Source: Phycisphaerales bacterium
GTDB lineage: Bacteria > Planctomycetota > Phycisphaerae > Phycisphaerales > UBA1924
Assembly: GCA_013360675.1 (NCBI GenBank)
Contig: JABWBB010000009.1
Span: 1 to 64,000 of the forward strand
Direction of reading: 5' to 3'
Length of the DNA: 64,000 nt
Positions 1-7,883 of this stretch are shown in pieces. A program made the translations under genes and the position numbers. Under the pieces are notes generated by a model. It had not been told where the DNA came from. It searched no databases and saw only the letters and a program-made list of their open reading frames with translations. Position 1 is the first letter of the stretch, and each line of letters starts with the position of its first letter.

Positions 1-307
1 CGCCGCGGCCACGACCGCCGCCGCCGCCGCCGCCGAAGCCACCACCGCCACCGGAGCGCTGCTCACGGGGCTGGGCCTCGTTGACCTTGAGCTTACGGCC
101 CTTGAAGTCGAAGCCGTTGAGGGCCGCGATGGCCGCCTGGGCCTCGGTGGCGTTGCTCATCTCGACGAAGCCGAAGCCGCGCGAGCGGCCCGTTTCGCGA
201 TCCATGACCACCTGGGCGCGGTCGACCTGGCCGTGCGCCGAGAAGATCTGCTCGAGCTCCCCGTCCGCGGTGGTGTAAGGGAGGTTGCCGACATAAATGT
301 TCGTCAT
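1..307 (-). CDS. RRM-domain RNA-binding protein, C-terminus cut by window edge
   Basis: The first 102 codons of a small RNA-binding protein are present. One RRM is visible, with RNP2 (IYVGNL, residues 4-9) and RNP1 (RGFGFVEM, residues 43-50), followed from about residue 86 by a glycine/arginine-rich tail that runs off the left edge. This is the layout of the small glycine-rich RRM proteins of cyanobacteria and planctomycetes, which bind single-stranded RNA and are often cold-regulated; that regulation is family knowledge, not seen here. The ATG at 305-307 has an AAGG stretch about 10 bases upstream. A terminator at 485-510 separates it from the next leftward gene, so it should have its own promoter between 308 and 484. 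Confidence 0.9.
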   Translation of the reverse strand, partial: MTNIYVGNLPYTTADGELEQIFSAHGQVDRAQVVMDRETGRSRGFGFVEMSNATEAQAAIAALNGFDFKGRKLKVNEAQPREQRSGGGGGFGGGGGGGRGRG

Positions 308-484
308 CAGTCAAATACCTTCTGCCCGGGCGTAAACCTGACCTGTGAAACCGTGAACCGCCGCCAACACCCGGGCTCGACGCTTCGGTCCCGAAACTTG
401 ACGCACGAATACCCCATCGGGCATACGCCGTCGCCTTGAGTATACCAGCATGGGGACAGCCGGGTTCGAGAAATCCAATCTAAA

Positions 485-510
485 AATAACCCCCTTTTCG
501 GGGGGTTATT
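485..510 (-). terminator. Rho-independent terminator of the matrixin-dockerin gene
   Basis: A perfect 10-bp stem (485-494 with 501-510) encloses a 6-base loop and is followed on the minus strand by a T-run (complement of 481-484). It lies 32 bases beyond the stop codon at 542-544. Nothing else was seen between 308 and 541 apart from the leader of the RRM gene. Confidence 0.8.
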
Positions 511-541
511 GGGAGGTAGTAATTCCTAGTCGTGGCGGGCT

Positions 542-2695
542 TTAGCAGCCGCCGGCGTTCCAGAGTTCGAAGAACATGGTGACGTCGGCGTCGTCGGGCG
601 TGCCGCCCGAGAGATTGACGTCGGCGCACTCTTCGCCGTTGTTCCAGGCCTCGAAGAAGGCGGTGACGTCGGCGTCGTCGGGCGTGCCGCCTGAGTCGTT
701 GAAGTCGGCGGGGCAGGGCGGGCAGGAAGGCCCGCCAGCCAGGACGGTGATCTGTACGGTGTCTTCGTGGGTGGCCCCGACGGCGTCGGTCACCCGCAGG
801 GTCACGGTGTGCACGCCGACGCTGAAGTTCACGTTGGCGGTGGGGCTGGCGCCCTGCGCCAGGAGGGTGACACCCTCCATCCAGCGGTAGTTGACGATGC
901 CCACGTCATCGCTGCTCGATGAGCCATTGAGCAGGACCATCTCGGCCCCGCTGTTGTCCACGTCGGTGACGGTCTGATCGACGCCCGCGTTGGCGACGGG
1001 GGCGGCGTTGGCGTGGCCCGGTTCACCCGACTCGGTGATGTAGCGGTAAAGCGAAGAGCCGGGCTGGCGGGCGCGAAGGGTGTAGTAGTACACGTCGGTG
1101 TTGCTGGGGGGGGAATCGAAGAACTCGGTGGTGGGGGCGTTGATTGTGGCCACGACCGAGCCGGTGCCCTGCAGCGGGACGGCGGAGCGAAGCACCTGGT
1201 AACTGTCGGCGTCCGGAACGGTGGTCCACGAGACGCGGATCTGGTTGGTCAGCGTGCCATCAGTCGCGGTGACGCTGAGCGGGGTGTTCTGGGCCTGCAC
1301 CTCGAGGCGGTAGCACTGGTTCTGCGAGGGCGAGCCGTTCTCGCTGACGCGGAAGTAGTAGGTTCCGGCCGGACCCAGCAGCAGGTTGGTGATGGATTCG
1401 TTGAATCCCGCCGGGTTGTCGTTGGTCTGGCGAAGGATCGAGGTGCCGTTGGTGTTGTAGACCGTCAGAACAAGGTCGGCCTGTGCGGCCGCGTCGGTGT
1501 TGCTGGCGCCCGTCTGGCATGAACCGTTGGCGTTCTGGTCGTAATCCTGGTAGAGCGAACCGACCGGGATGACCGAGACGCTGAAGAGGCGGGGCTGATC
1601 GGTGACGACCGAGTAGTAATCGACGTCGCCGTTGTTGTCGATCGAGAGGAGCGTGGTGAAGGCGACACTGGGGCTGGAGATGGTGCCCAGGAAGACGGTC
1701 GAGCCGCCGATGAGGGGGTCTTGCGCGCCGCCGGGGATGGGGTCGATGGGGGTGGCGACGCTGGGGCCGTCGTTGTTCTCGGAGGGATCGCCGTAGTTGG
1801 CCTGACCGGCGCGGATGTCATCCTGCTGGGGGCCGTCGAAGCTGGTGTTGAGGCCCGGCTCCATGAGCTTGGTGCCGGTCTGGGGGCAGACGTGGGACAA
1901 GCCCAGGCCGTGCCCGTGCTCGTGGGAGATGGTGTTGCGCAGGAAGCGGTAGGAGTTGGACGAGGAGTTCCACGACTCGGAGGAGTCGATGACCATGTCG
2001 CCGTTGTTGGGGAAGCTGTTGTACGCGAGGATGCCGCCCCCGCCGTCGATGTTCTTCATGCTGATGCGGACATCGCCGCGGAGGTTGTTGGCGCCGGAAG
2101 AGCCCCACGCCGCGCCGTCGTCCCAGTCGTTGTTGTTGAAGCGGACGCGGACGTAGGTGACGCCCGTGAGGTAGGACCAGCGGTCGAAGACCGACTGGAA
2201 CTGCGAGATCCACAGAGAGCGGTTGGCGGCCCCGAAGAGCGAGTCCATCCGCGAGAAGAGGTTGCTCGGACCCGTGCCGCCCGGCGCCGTGCCCGAGCCG
2301 ACGGTCAGGTTGTCGGGGACAAAGCTCCAGCTCAGGGTGATGGGAGTGCCGGTGCCGCCCGTGCCGCCGGCGGCGGTCGAGGTCCATCGTCCACCCAGGT
2401 TGTAGCGCGATTCAAAGCCCGCTTGGAGCGCATCCTGGATGGCCTGGTGAAGCTCGGGGGTGATCAGAGTTCCCTCGGCGTAGCAGAGCGAAACCTGCCC
2501 CATGTCGTCGGCATCGTTGATGGAGAGGAGGCCCGAGTCGCTGACGATCAGGCCGCGGCGCAGCCCGTTCTGCATCGATTCTTCGAGTCGCGGGACGTCG
2601 GTGAGCGAGCGCCAATCCCAAGGAGTGCGATCGGCCAGGGCCAGGCCCGAGAAACCAATCACGCCGCAGATGCCGATCAGGGTGTGTGCCGTCAT
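542..2695 (-). CDS. Secreted matrixin-like zinc metalloprotease with FN3, PKD and GC-type dockerin
   Basis: The protein has 717 aa with a signal peptide (residues 1-21, ending ALA). The zinc site HExxHxxGxxH is complete (H258, E259, H262, H268) and is followed by a Met-turn-like LMEP, which marks a metzincin/matrixin-type endopeptidase. Then come a pre-peptidase-like region (about 310-450), a fibronectin III-like domain (about 455-545), a PKD-like domain (about 560-645) and a GC-type dockerin (658-717) of the four-cysteine kind (CPPC before loop 1, ECAD between the loops, GGC at the end). The ATG at 2693-2695 was chosen over an upstream in-frame ATG because an AAGGAG site precedes it and the signal peptide starts there. 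It probably cleaves proteins outside the cell; the substrate is unknown. Confidence 0.88.
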   Translation of the reverse strand: MTAHTLIGICGVIGFSGLALADRTPWDWRSLTDVPRLEESMQNGLRRGLIVSDSGLLSINDADDMGQVSLCYAEGTLITPELHQAIQDALQAGFESRYNLGGRWTSTAAGGTGGTGTPITLSWSFVPDNLTVGSGTAPGGTGPSNLFSRMDSLFGAANRSLWISQFQSVFDRWSYLTGVTYVRVRFNNNDWDDGAAWGSSGANNLRGDVRISMKNIDGGGGILAYNSFPNNGDMVIDSSESWNSSSNSYRFLRNTISHEHGHGLGLSHVCPQTGTKLMEPGLNTSFDGPQQDDIRAGQANYGDPSENNDGPSVATPIDPIPGGAQDPLIGGSTVFLGTISSPSVAFTTLLSIDNNGDVDYYSVVTDQPRLFSVSVIPVGSLYQDYDQNANGSCQTGASNTDAAAQADLVLTVYNTNGTSILRQTNDNPAGFNESITNLLLGPAGTYYFRVSENGSPSQNQCYRLEVQAQNTPLSVTATDGTLTNQIRVSWTTVPDADSYQVLRSAVPLQGTGSVVATINAPTTEFFDSPPSNTDVYYYTLRARQPGSSLYRYITESGEPGHANAAPVANAGVDQTVTDVDNSGAEMVLLNGSSSSDDVGIVNYRWMEGVTLLAQGASPTANVNFSVGVHTVTLRVTDAVGATHEDTVQITVLAGGPSCPPCPADFNDSGGTPDDADVTAFFEAWNNGEECADVNLSGGTPDDADVTMFFELWNAGGC

Positions 2696-3009
2696 ATCGA
2701 TCAAACTCCTTCCAGACCAAGAGATTGCCGTCAATCGACGTCGGAGCAAGGCAAGACCCAAACCCGGGTGAAGCAAATGGACGCGGCGCGTCCGAGAAGT
2801 CACCAGGGCCCGGGTTCTCGGAGGGTCAGCCGTGCGCCGCACCCCAGCGGGCGAGAACTCGCCAGCACATCACCCGCAACAGAGGCGGGATCGGCGGGAA
2901 ACGGCGCACACTTGTGAAAAGCCTCCGTATCCGTATTCGCCCACAAATGGGGAATTGTTTCGCGAAGAGACCGGATCGAGCGGTGATTGCTGCCGGGGAA
3001 AACGTTGGG
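2696..3009. other. Intergenic region upstream of the matrixin-dockerin gene
   Basis: These 314 bases contain the ribosome binding site of the gene at 542-2695 (AAGGAG about 8 bases before its ATG) and presumably its promoter. Open frames here lack a ribosome binding site and are only extensions of neighbouring frames. No hairpin with a T-run was seen after the gene at 3010. Confidence 0.5.
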
Positions 3010-5616
3010 TCAACAGCCGAGATTCCAGTGGTCAAAGAAGAGGGCGACATCGGCATCATCGGGGGTGCCCCCGCTCTGGTTGATGTCGGCGCGCCAGTCG
3101 CCGGCGTTCCATGAAGCGAAGAAGGCGGCGACATCGGCGTCGTCGGGCACGCCGCCCGAGTTGTTGAAATCCGCCGGGCACGGGCGGCTGGCCCACCAGC
3201 GGCTGGCGGGGATGACCTGTCGTGCGGTTGTGCTGTTGGTCCAGCGTGCGATAAGGCCCGCCGAGCCGGTTCCCTCGAAGTACTCCACGCGCACGAGGTG
3301 GCGGCCCGCCTTGAGGCCGATGAGCGCGCTGGTTTTCTCGCTCATCGAGTGCGCGCCGTCGTGGTCGATGATGCGCGTGGCGCCCAGGAACATGCGCGAG
3401 CCGTCGTCGGACTCGAGCGAGAAGGTGTAGAGGTCGGTGGTGGGAGCATCGACATAGCCCGTGAAGACCGCGCCAAGGTCGTCGCTCCGCCCGGAAGACG
3501 AGAAGACCCCGCCGGTCGAAGGGATGTTGATGTTGGTGAGCGTGCCCGAGGCGTACGGCGAGAGCGCGGCGAAATCGGGGAGTGCGGTCGGCGCGCTCAG
3601 CGCATACCAGGCCACGTGGACCCCGGGATTGACGATGGTCGGGTCTTCGGGCGTGCGGTAGTTCGCCGGGTTGAAGAGGCGTGCGCTGACCGCGCCCACG
3701 CCCGTCGTGTTGTTCGTGTCGCGCAGCGTGTAGGTGAAGGAATCGATGCCGTCGACGACCGGGGGGGTATAGCGGAGCAGGTCGCGCCCGCCCGGCCCCG
3801 CGCCGACGACGCGCTGCACCAGCCCGCCGCGGTTGCTCACGCTCTGGAATGAATCGATGACCATCGACAGCCCGTGGCTGTGCCAGTCGTTGGCGAGCAC
3901 GTCGAGGTCGATGGGCGTGGCCGACTGATGGATGCCCGCATCATCGGGCACGGCGTGGCAGAGGGGATTGTCGCTCACGCGGAACGAGTAGACCCAGTTC
4001 TGCCAGCCGCTGCCGGAGCGGGCGTATTCACCGATGCCCCAGAAGGTGGTGTCGTCGGTGGGGTCGATGCAGATGGCGTAGTAATCGCCCCATCGCCCGC
4101 CCCCGTCGCGCTCGCCGGGCTTGACCAGGCCGGGCACGCCGATGCGACCAGCGGGATCGGTGGCGCGTCGTCCCGTGGCGGCGACATTGACGCGTGAGAA
4201 CTCACCCGTGGTACCCAAGGCCACGCCCACCTCGCCGTTCATGTTCACGGCGATGGCGGGGAAGATGGTGTGCAGGTTGGGGCCGGCGTCGATCGTGCCG
4301 CTCTGCAGGCGCGTGGGCGAGCCTGACGCGGGCCAGGTGTTGGTGGCGATCTCGTGCCAGCGGGCCATGTTTCGACCCGAGGTCGAGGCGTTGTGGCAGA
4401 TCCACAGCCGCCCGTTGCGCCAATAGGGCATGGTCATGCCCGCGCTCGACACCGCGCTGCCGTTGAGCGTGGGGGCCGAGATCGCGCCCGAGGCCGAGGG
4501 GATCGCGACGTTGATGCTGGTCAGGCTCGGGGTGGTGAGCGGGTTATTGATCGACCAGAGGCGCACGGTGGTGCTGTTGGCGATGGTGGCGAAGTAGGGA
4601 GTGCTGCTGCTGCCGAAGTGGATCGCCGGCTGGACGGTGTACTCGCCGCTGGCGCGGAGCGTGGAATAGACCGCGGGCTGGCCGGAGAGCAGGGGCGTCT
4701 TGTGGAAGACGCGGAACCCTCCGCCCGCATAGCCGTTGCCGTTGATCTGGAAGAGATTGCCCGTGACGTAGATGGCATTCTGGTCGTAACCCAGGCCCGG
4801 GAAATCCCACCAGTATTGATTCGCGCCGACGGTCATGACGCAATCGGTGCGGTACATATGCCACGTGCCGTTAGGGTCCGCGTCGTCCGAGATTCCCAGC
4901 GTGATGTAGGCCTCGCTGCTGGACTGGTAGACCTCGAGCGCGAGCACGATGTAGCGCTGCGCGAGGTGGTCATAGACGCACTTGGGATCGAAGGCGAAGG
5001 TGCTCGCGCCGATCCCCTCGAAGAAGCCCGGGCTGCCCTGGCTGCCCAGGATCGCCGAGAACTGCTGGGTGCCGCTGCGCGTGTACCACGCGATCGACTG
5101 GTTCACCGTCACAACGACGTGACTGGGACCCACGGCCAGGCAGGGGTCGGGCGGGGTCCACCCCGTCGAGCCCACCGAAGGCCACAAGCCGGTGATCGTC
5201 GCGCGTTCTTCGTCGAGCGTCTCGCCCGCGACCAGCGTGTTGGCGGGGCCGGGCGGTGGTTCCGCGGGCCGCTCGTGCGAGGGCACGATCTCGCGCACGC
5301 GCCGCTCGGCCTCGATGGTGTCGATGGGCTGGATCTGCACCGGGAACTGGCGTGTGTCGATGGTCCAAGCCGGGGTCGTGCCGCGGGCCACGGCGCCGGG
5401 CTTGGTCAGGTCGGGCGCGGGGCGGGGTTGAGCCGCCGCCCCCCCTGCGGGTACGTCGTCGCCCATGAATGGCGCGAGGGCCTGATAGGGCACGGCGTCG
5501 TCATGCCGCGAGCGGGATTCGCCCGCGCAGGCACTCAGCCACAACGCCGCCACAACGGCGATGCTGGCGGCCGCGATGGGGCCCGTGTCCACCCGGGTGA
5601 TCGGACGTGACGGCAT
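3010..5616 (-). CDS. Lipoprotein with propeller-like region, Ig-like and PA14 domains and GC-type dockerin
   Basis: The 868-aa protein starts at an ATG preceded by GGAGGAA. It has a lipoprotein signal with lipobox LSAC (C30), so the mature N-terminus should be lipidated. A long beta-rich region (about 110-555, with the motif DPCLAVGPSHVV) resembles a sialidase-type propeller, though I cannot assign it firmly. It is followed by a cadherin/VCBS-like Ig domain (about 560-655), a PA14 domain (about 665-805, with LESDDGSRMFLG) and a two-cysteine GC-type dockerin (813-868). PA14 domains usually bind carbohydrate. Having both a lipid anchor and a dockerin is unusual and suggests the dockerin is not simply a membrane anchor. 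No catalytic site is recognisable. Confidence 0.8.
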   Translation of the reverse strand: MPSRPITRVDTGPIAAASIAVVAALWLSACAGESRSRHDDAVPYQALAPFMGDDVPAGGAAAQPRPAPDLTKPGAVARGTTPAWTIDTRQFPVQIQPIDTIEAERRVREIVPSHERPAEPPPGPANTLVAGETLDEERATITGLWPSVGSTGWTPPDPCLAVGPSHVVVTVNQSIAWYTRSGTQQFSAILGSQGSPGFFEGIGASTFAFDPKCVYDHLAQRYIVLALEVYQSSSEAYITLGISDDADPNGTWHMYRTDCVMTVGANQYWWDFPGLGYDQNAIYVTGNLFQINGNGYAGGGFRVFHKTPLLSGQPAVYSTLRASGEYTVQPAIHFGSSSTPYFATIANSTTVRLWSINNPLTTPSLTSINVAIPSASGAISAPTLNGSAVSSAGMTMPYWRNGRLWICHNASTSGRNMARWHEIATNTWPASGSPTRLQSGTIDAGPNLHTIFPAIAVNMNGEVGVALGTTGEFSRVNVAATGRRATDPAGRIGVPGLVKPGERDGGGRWGDYYAICIDPTDDTTFWGIGEYARSGSGWQNWVYSFRVSDNPLCHAVPDDAGIHQSATPIDLDVLANDWHSHGLSMVIDSFQSVSNRGGLVQRVVGAGPGGRDLLRYTPPVVDGIDSFTYTLRDTNNTTGVGAVSARLFNPANYRTPEDPTIVNPGVHVAWYALSAPTALPDFAALSPYASGTLTNINIPSTGGVFSSSGRSDDLGAVFTGYVDAPTTDLYTFSLESDDGSRMFLGATRIIDHDGAHSMSEKTSALIGLKAGRHLVRVEYFEGTGSAGLIARWTNSTTARQVIPASRWWASRPCPADFNNSGGVPDDADVAAFFASWNAGDWRADINQSGGTPDDADVALFFDHWNLGC

Positions 5617-5756
5617 GCAGTTCCTCCGCCCGGGCGATGGATTGCCCTAGGCAAGGTTGGTTCGCACGCGGCACGCACTTGGTTACGCCCGGTTGGTCCC
5701 GGCGTGAAAGACGGTCAGCGCCCGCTGGGGCGATGACCGCCGAGAAGGGATCGAAA

Positions 5757-7100
5757 TCAGCAGCCCAGGTCCCAGGCCTCGAAGAACTTGGCAACGTCGG
5801 CGTCATCGGGCACGCCGCCCGACATGTTGAAGTCCGCGCTGGGCAGCCCATCGTTCCACGCGGCAAAGAACGCCGCCACGTCGGCCTCGTCGGGGGTCCC
5901 GCCCGAGTTGTTGAAATCGGCGCGGCAGAGGGTGCTCGGCAGGGGCAGGCCCGTCAGCGCGATCGACGCGGGCGTGCCCGGCTTGAAGAGGCCCAGGGTC
6001 GCGGTCTCGTTCCCCGTGCCCGAGACGGGCCCGACGTTGGCATCGAACCAGAAGCTGTACATCGTGCCCCAGCGCAGCGCGCTCGAGTTGGCGTTCTGCG
6101 CGAAGGTCTGCGGCGTGGCCCACGTGGCGCTCGTCGCGCTCTGTGTGAAGGTCCACGGCGTGTTCGCGTAGGGCTCGCCCGAGTGGTACAGCGGCGCATG
6201 GAAACCGACGTTGGTCAAAGTCACGCCCGGCGACAGGGGGATCGACAGCGAACCACCCGAGCGATCCGACGAAAGGTTGAAAACGAGGAAGTCGTAACGC
6301 CACGTACCGTTGCCAAGGTCGCGGGCCTTGCCGGCGTACCAGAAGCGACCCTCGTTGGGCACGTCGATGCTGTTCACGCTGACGCTCGTGTCGACCACGC
6401 CGATCCCGCCGCCGTGGTCGCGCCACGCGCGAAGCGCGGGGATGCCGGTGGTGTTGGCGCCCTGCAGTTCAAGGTTGAACGTGCTCTGATTGACGTTGAC
6501 GCGTTTGTACGAGGCGTTGTTGTTGCGGTTGCTGTTCGCCGCGTCGTCGCTGCCGACATAGACGCCCTCGATGAAGTAGAGCGCGCCGGGGAAGCTGGCG
6601 GTGACGAGGTCGGCTTGTTCAACCTGGATGCGACGGAAGATGGCGTTCCCGCTCCCGCCCGGGATGGCAGAGAACTGTCCCGTCCAGGCGTTGATGCCCG
6701 AGCGCGGGCCAAGGCGCGTCTGCCCGCCGTTCCATCCGGAGGAATACACGTCGAGGCAGCCGGCGCCGAGGACGCTCCCGCCCGCGCCGTTGCAACCCAG
6801 GCCGCACCCGTTGCCGGCGGCGGCACAGCAGGCCATCTTGACCCAGGAGAGGCCGATCTGTTTCAGGCGCCCGTCGTGCAGGCGGTACATGTTCATGGCC
6901 AGACCCGGCGTGCCGTTGTTGGTCCACAGCAGGTTCTGGTTGCCGATGTTGCACGTGTGCGACCCGATGGCGTAGCCGCGGATCGAGCCGACCAGCCCGT
7001 AGTTGCTGGTGCTCTGCACATCGGAAAGGACAACGTCCGGGCCGACACCAAAGGCCGAGGCGGCGCACGCGACGATGGTCAAAGCGGCAGTTCTCAACAT
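5757..7100 (-). CDS. Secreted protein of unknown function with GC-type dockerin
   Basis: The protein has 447 aa with an 18-residue signal peptide (MLRTAALTIVACAASAFG). The ATG at 7098-7100 has AAAGGAGT upstream; a longer in-frame start lacks this. The body (about 20-385) matches no family I know; it has a cysteine-rich stretch (about 105-130, MACCAAAGNGCGLGC) and is otherwise beta-rich and polar. The C-terminus (392-447) is a two-cysteine GC-type dockerin whose first loop reads PDEADV rather than PDDADV. It lies 140 bp upstream of the lipoprotein gene at 3010-5616, in the same direction. No function is proposed. Confidence 0.78.
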   Translation of the reverse strand: MLRTAALTIVACAASAFGVGPDVVLSDVQSTSNYGLVGSIRGYAIGSHTCNIGNQNLLWTNNGTPGLAMNMYRLHDGRLKQIGLSWVKMACCAAAGNGCGLGCNGAGGSVLGAGCLDVYSSGWNGGQTRLGPRSGINAWTGQFSAIPGGSGNAIFRRIQVEQADLVTASFPGALYFIEGVYVGSDDAANSNRNNNASYKRVNVNQSTFNLELQGANTTGIPALRAWRDHGGGIGVVDTSVSVNSIDVPNEGRFWYAGKARDLGNGTWRYDFLVFNLSSDRSGGSLSIPLSPGVTLTNVGFHAPLYHSGEPYANTPWTFTQSATSATWATPQTFAQNANSSALRWGTMYSFWFDANVGPVSGTGNETATLGLFKPGTPASIALTGLPLPSTLCRADFNNSGGTPDEADVAAFFAAWNDGLPSADFNMSGGVPDDADVAKFFEAWDLGC

Positions 7101-7374
7101 CGGCAAGGACTCCTTTTGAAATGGCCTGTCGCGAGGACGCACCCCGCGCGCATCCGGCGCTGCTCGTCGCGGCACCGACCCCCGTCACATAAAGAATAAC
7201 GGATTCTCGGCCCCGTCAATCGGCGAAGATCCGATTTGGCCGCAGGTTGGCGGGGGTGCCACCGGCCACATACCCCGCACAGGCCGAACGAACATCGAAG
7301 AAAACAGCGGACGCACCGGTACGAAAGTGGGCTACAGCCGATCCTCATGCGGGTCGGCAACGCCGAGGATCATC

Positions 7375-7794
7375 ATGCGTGCGCGTGGATTCAGTCTGAT
7401 CGAACTGGTGATCGTGGTGGTGATCATCGGGATCATCGCGGCGATCGCCGTACCTCGGATGAGCCGCGGCGCCGAGGGGGCCGCCACCTCGGCCATCGCG
7501 CGCGATCTCGCGGTCCTCAACAAGGCCGCGGACCTGTACGCCGCCGAGCATGCGGGTGTATTCCCGACGGCGGACGATGTGGCGTCGCAGTTAACGAAGT
7601 ACACCGACATCGACGGCAATACGTCCGACGTGCTCAAGGATCCCTACTTCTACGGGCCTTACATCGCCGCCATTCCGCCCGCCCCGAGCGGGCCATGGTT
7701 GGGATCGAACGGCATCGCGGCGAGTGCAGACAAGTTCATCGCGTGGATCTATGACGACAGTACAGGCACGTTCACGTTCAACGACACGCCGTAA
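7375..7794 (+). CDS. Type II secretion/type IV pilin-like prepilin (pseudopilin)
   Basis: The protein has 139 aa with a classical prepilin N-terminus: short positive leader MRARG, then FSLIEL with Glu at mature position 5, and a hydrophobic helix (about 6-25). A prepilin peptidase should cut after Gly5 and methylate the new Phe. The short globular part resembles GspG-type major pseudopilins. The ATG at 7375 has GAGGA upstream. It is the only non-dockerin gene within the left dockerin cluster and is transcribed opposite to its neighbours. No other pilus or secretion gene is nearby, so a link to dockerin-protein export is only inferred from position. Confidence 0.85.
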   Translation: MRARGFSLIELVIVVVIIGIIAAIAVPRMSRGAEGAATSAIARDLAVLNKAADLYAAEHAGVFPTADDVASQLTKYTDIDGNTSDVLKDPYFYGPYIAAIPPAPSGPWLGSNGIAASADKFIAWIYDDSTGTFTFNDTP

Positions 7795-7828
7795 CCGCGG
7801 ATGACCCATCATCATGCCTAAAAAGAAA

Positions 7829-7856
7829 AACCCCCGAGCCATGCGGCCCGGGGGTT
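7829..7856 (-). terminator. Terminator of the lamin-tail dockerin gene
   Basis: The stem pairs 7829-7840 with 7845-7856 with one mismatch and a 4-base loop; on the minus strand it is followed by a T-rich tract (complement of 7820-7830). It serves the leftward gene ending at 7884. The stem could also stop the rightward pilin gene, but there is no T-run on that strand. Confidence 0.75.
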
Positions 7857-7883
7857 CGTGGTGTTGATCAGCCAGAGCGGGTG

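Noticed and set aside
13-60. Short tandem CCG repeats at the left edge
   Set aside because: They encode the glycine/arginine tail of the RRM protein and need no other explanation.
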